A stretch of DNA of 64,000 nt from Bacteroidota bacterium. GTDB lineage: Bacteria > Bacteroidota > Ignavibacteria > UBA10030 > UBA6906. The DNA is taken from contig JAHBUR010000012.1 in assembly GCA_019637975.1 (NCBI GenBank), forward strand, positions 1-64,000, in the 5' to 3' direction. Below the pieces are notes generated by a model that did no database searches, was not told the DNA's origin, and saw nothing but the letters and a program-made list of their open reading frames with translations. The position numbers and the translations under genes are program-made. How positions within the stretch are numbered: position 1 is the stretch's first letter; each line of letters opens with the position of its first letter. Below are positions 62,903-64,000 of the stretch, piece after piece.

Positions 62903-64000
62903 ATGCCGTACAATACACTTACTCCCGAGCTAACCGGTTCGTTCATTTCAATTGTTGGTGGTGAGAATGCTCTTACCGACGACGAGGCAAAATCCGTTTA
63001 CGGTCAGGATGAAACCGAGGACTTCTCATTTCCTCCCGAACTTATTCTCAAGCCATCAACGGCTCAGCAAGTTTCCGAAATCATGAAACTTGCACACCGG
63101 CATATTATTCCTGTTACACCGCGTGGCGGCGGTACGGGACTTTCGGGCGGAGCGTTGCCCGTACACGGGGGCATAGTACTTTCGATGGAGAAGTTCAATC
63201 GCATCATCGATATTGATGAGAAGAACTTTCAGGCAACAGTGGAACCGGGAGTCATCACCCAGATATTTCAGGAAGAATGCGAGAAGCGCGGACTCTACTA
63301 TCCACCCGATCCTTCATCACGCGGCAGCTCACAACTCGGCGGTAATCTCGCAGAATGTGCCGGTGGACCGAGGGCTGTAAAGTACGGTGTGACAAAGGAT
63401 TACGTGCTCGGCGTCGAAGCCGTTCTTCCAACGGGTGAGATCATCAACGCGGGCGGACGGGTCCTCAAGAATGTTTCCGGCTACAACCTGACGCAGTTGA
63501 TCGTCGGAAGTGAAGGAACGCTTGCCGTCATCACGAAAATACTTTTCCGTCTCATTCCTCTTCCACGAATGAAGAAGGTACTCCTCGTCCCCTTCAATTC
63601 TCTTGAGAATGCCGTAGCCGCAGTTGCTGTAATCTTTCAACGCGGCATTACACCGTCGGCGTTGGAGTTCATGGAACAAGCGGCAGTCAGGGCGGCAGAG
63701 ATGCAGTTGGGCAAGACTTTCCCGAATGGAACCGCCGAAGCGCAGCTTCTCATAGAGGTTGACGGCAACTACGAAGAGACACTCGCCAAGGACATCGATG
63801 TCATCGCCGAAGTCGTTGAAAAACACGGCGCCAGCAATGTGCTGCTTGCGGAAGATCGGCAGAAAATTGAAGATGTGTGGGCGCTCCGGCGAAGCATGGG
63901 CGAAGCGGTGAAGAAGATATCAACATATAAAGAAGAAGACACTGTCGTTCCCCGGGCTCATCTTCCGCAACTCATACGGGGAGTAAAGGAAATATGTGGG
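62903..64000 (+). CDS. glcD: FAD-linked oxidase, GlcD-type (3' truncated by window edge)
   Basis: The frame opens at ATG 62903 and stays open to the window end (366 residues). FAD-binding PCMH domain: RGGGTGLSGGALP, VEPGVITQIFQEEC, YPPDPSSRGSSQLGGNLAE, CAGGPRAVKYGVTKDYVLG, LKNVSGYNLTQLIVGSEGTL. The C-terminal oxidase domain begins about 230 (SALEFMEQAAVRAAE, LLIEVDGNYEE). This is the glycolate/D-lactate dehydrogenase FAD subunit family. The iron-sulfur partner (GlcF), if any, would lie beyond the edge. Confidence 0.9.
   Translation, partial: MPYNTLTPELTGSFISIVGGENALTDDEAKSVYGQDETEDFSFPPELILKPSTAQQVSEIMKLAHRHIIPVTPRGGGTGLSGGALPVHGGIVLSMEKFNRIIDIDEKNFQATVEPGVITQIFQEECEKRGLYYPPDPSSRGSSQLGGNLAECAGGPRAVKYGVTKDYVLGVEAVLPTGEIINAGGRVLKNVSGYNLTQLIVGSEGTLAVITKILFRLIPLPRMKKVLLVPFNSLENAVAAVAVIFQRGITPSALEFMEQAAVRAAEMQLGKTFPNGTAEAQLLIEVDGNYEETLAKDIDVIAEVVEKHGASNVLLAEDRQKIEDVWALRRSMGEAVKKISTYKEEDTVVPRAHLPQLIRGVKEICG

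Overview
The window is a 64 kb chromosomal segment of a Gram-negative bacterium, most likely from the Ignavibacteria/Kapabacteria/Chlorobi side of the Bacteroidota-Chlorobiota group. The evidence is several secreted proteins ending in type IX secretion (T9SS/Por) C-terminal sorting tails with the FPNPFNPSTTI and VFDVLGREVATL motifs, a DUF4296-type lipoprotein, an EF-P with a PGNW tip, an LPS transport/KDO operon and a TonB-dependent receptor. GC content looks moderate (roughly 50%, not counted). The promoters I can see resemble E. coli sigma-70 sites (TTGAC/TTGAT, 17 bp spacer, TATATT/TATCAT), not the TTTG/TAnnTTTG form of Bacteroidia. No rRNA, tRNA, CRISPR array, transposase or prophage was recognised.

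Layout. 1-3.7 kb: four consecutive T9SS-tailed secreted genes or fragments whose tails are nearly the same at DNA level, with signs of rearrangement. 3.7-18 kb: housekeeping genes: pheA, a radical SAM protein, gcvH (apparently frameshifted), the accB-accC pair, efp, purM, an FAH-family hydrolase, an orphan ParA, an M23 peptidase and valS. 17.9-22 kb: a NarL-type regulator coupled to a large propeller sensor kinase, divergent from a PilM-like gene that is followed by rsmD, coaD, an aminotransferase and an FmdB-like zinc ribbon. 25.7-33.5 kb (minus strand): a small Cys/His-rich secreted protein, then a tight operon reading symporter, kdsA, kdsC, an unknown gene, kdsD, lptC, an lptA-like gene and lptB. 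This covers KDO synthesis and LPS export. 33.7-42.5 kb: ispE, two large PAS histidine kinases with a stand-alone receiver between them, and a TonB-dependent receptor.

42.5-48.4 kb: a plus-strand run of LOG-like, DinB, EamA, TPM-domain, rhodanese, MauE-like, GT39 and RidA genes. 48.4-48.8 kb is a non-coding interval carrying a long imperfect palindrome. 48.8-53.3 kb: a fusion of a degenerate CPBP-protease-like membrane module with a SpoIIE phosphatase, then plsC-like, lspA and a thioesterase in a coupled operon. 53.3-64 kb: pepT, an unknown membrane protein, a secreted acetolactate-decarboxylase-like protein with an outer-membrane barrel partner, an OPT transporter, a Nudix hydrolase, a secreted M28 peptidase ending in a clear terminator, a membrane-anchored J-domain protein, a left-handed beta-helix acyltransferase and a truncated glycolate-oxidase-like FAD enzyme running off the end.

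The main envelope theme is joint production of lipid A/KDO (kdsA, kdsC, kdsD), LPS export (lptB, lptA, lptC), lipoprotein maturation (lspA), phospholipid (plsC, acc) and isoprenoid (ispE). The points most worth a second look are the CPBP-SpoIIE fusion with lost catalytic histidines, the secreted ALDC-like enzyme paired with a barrel protein, the unknown gene locked between kdsC and kdsD, the shuffling T9SS tail modules with a palindrome inserted in frame, and the gcvH frameshift.
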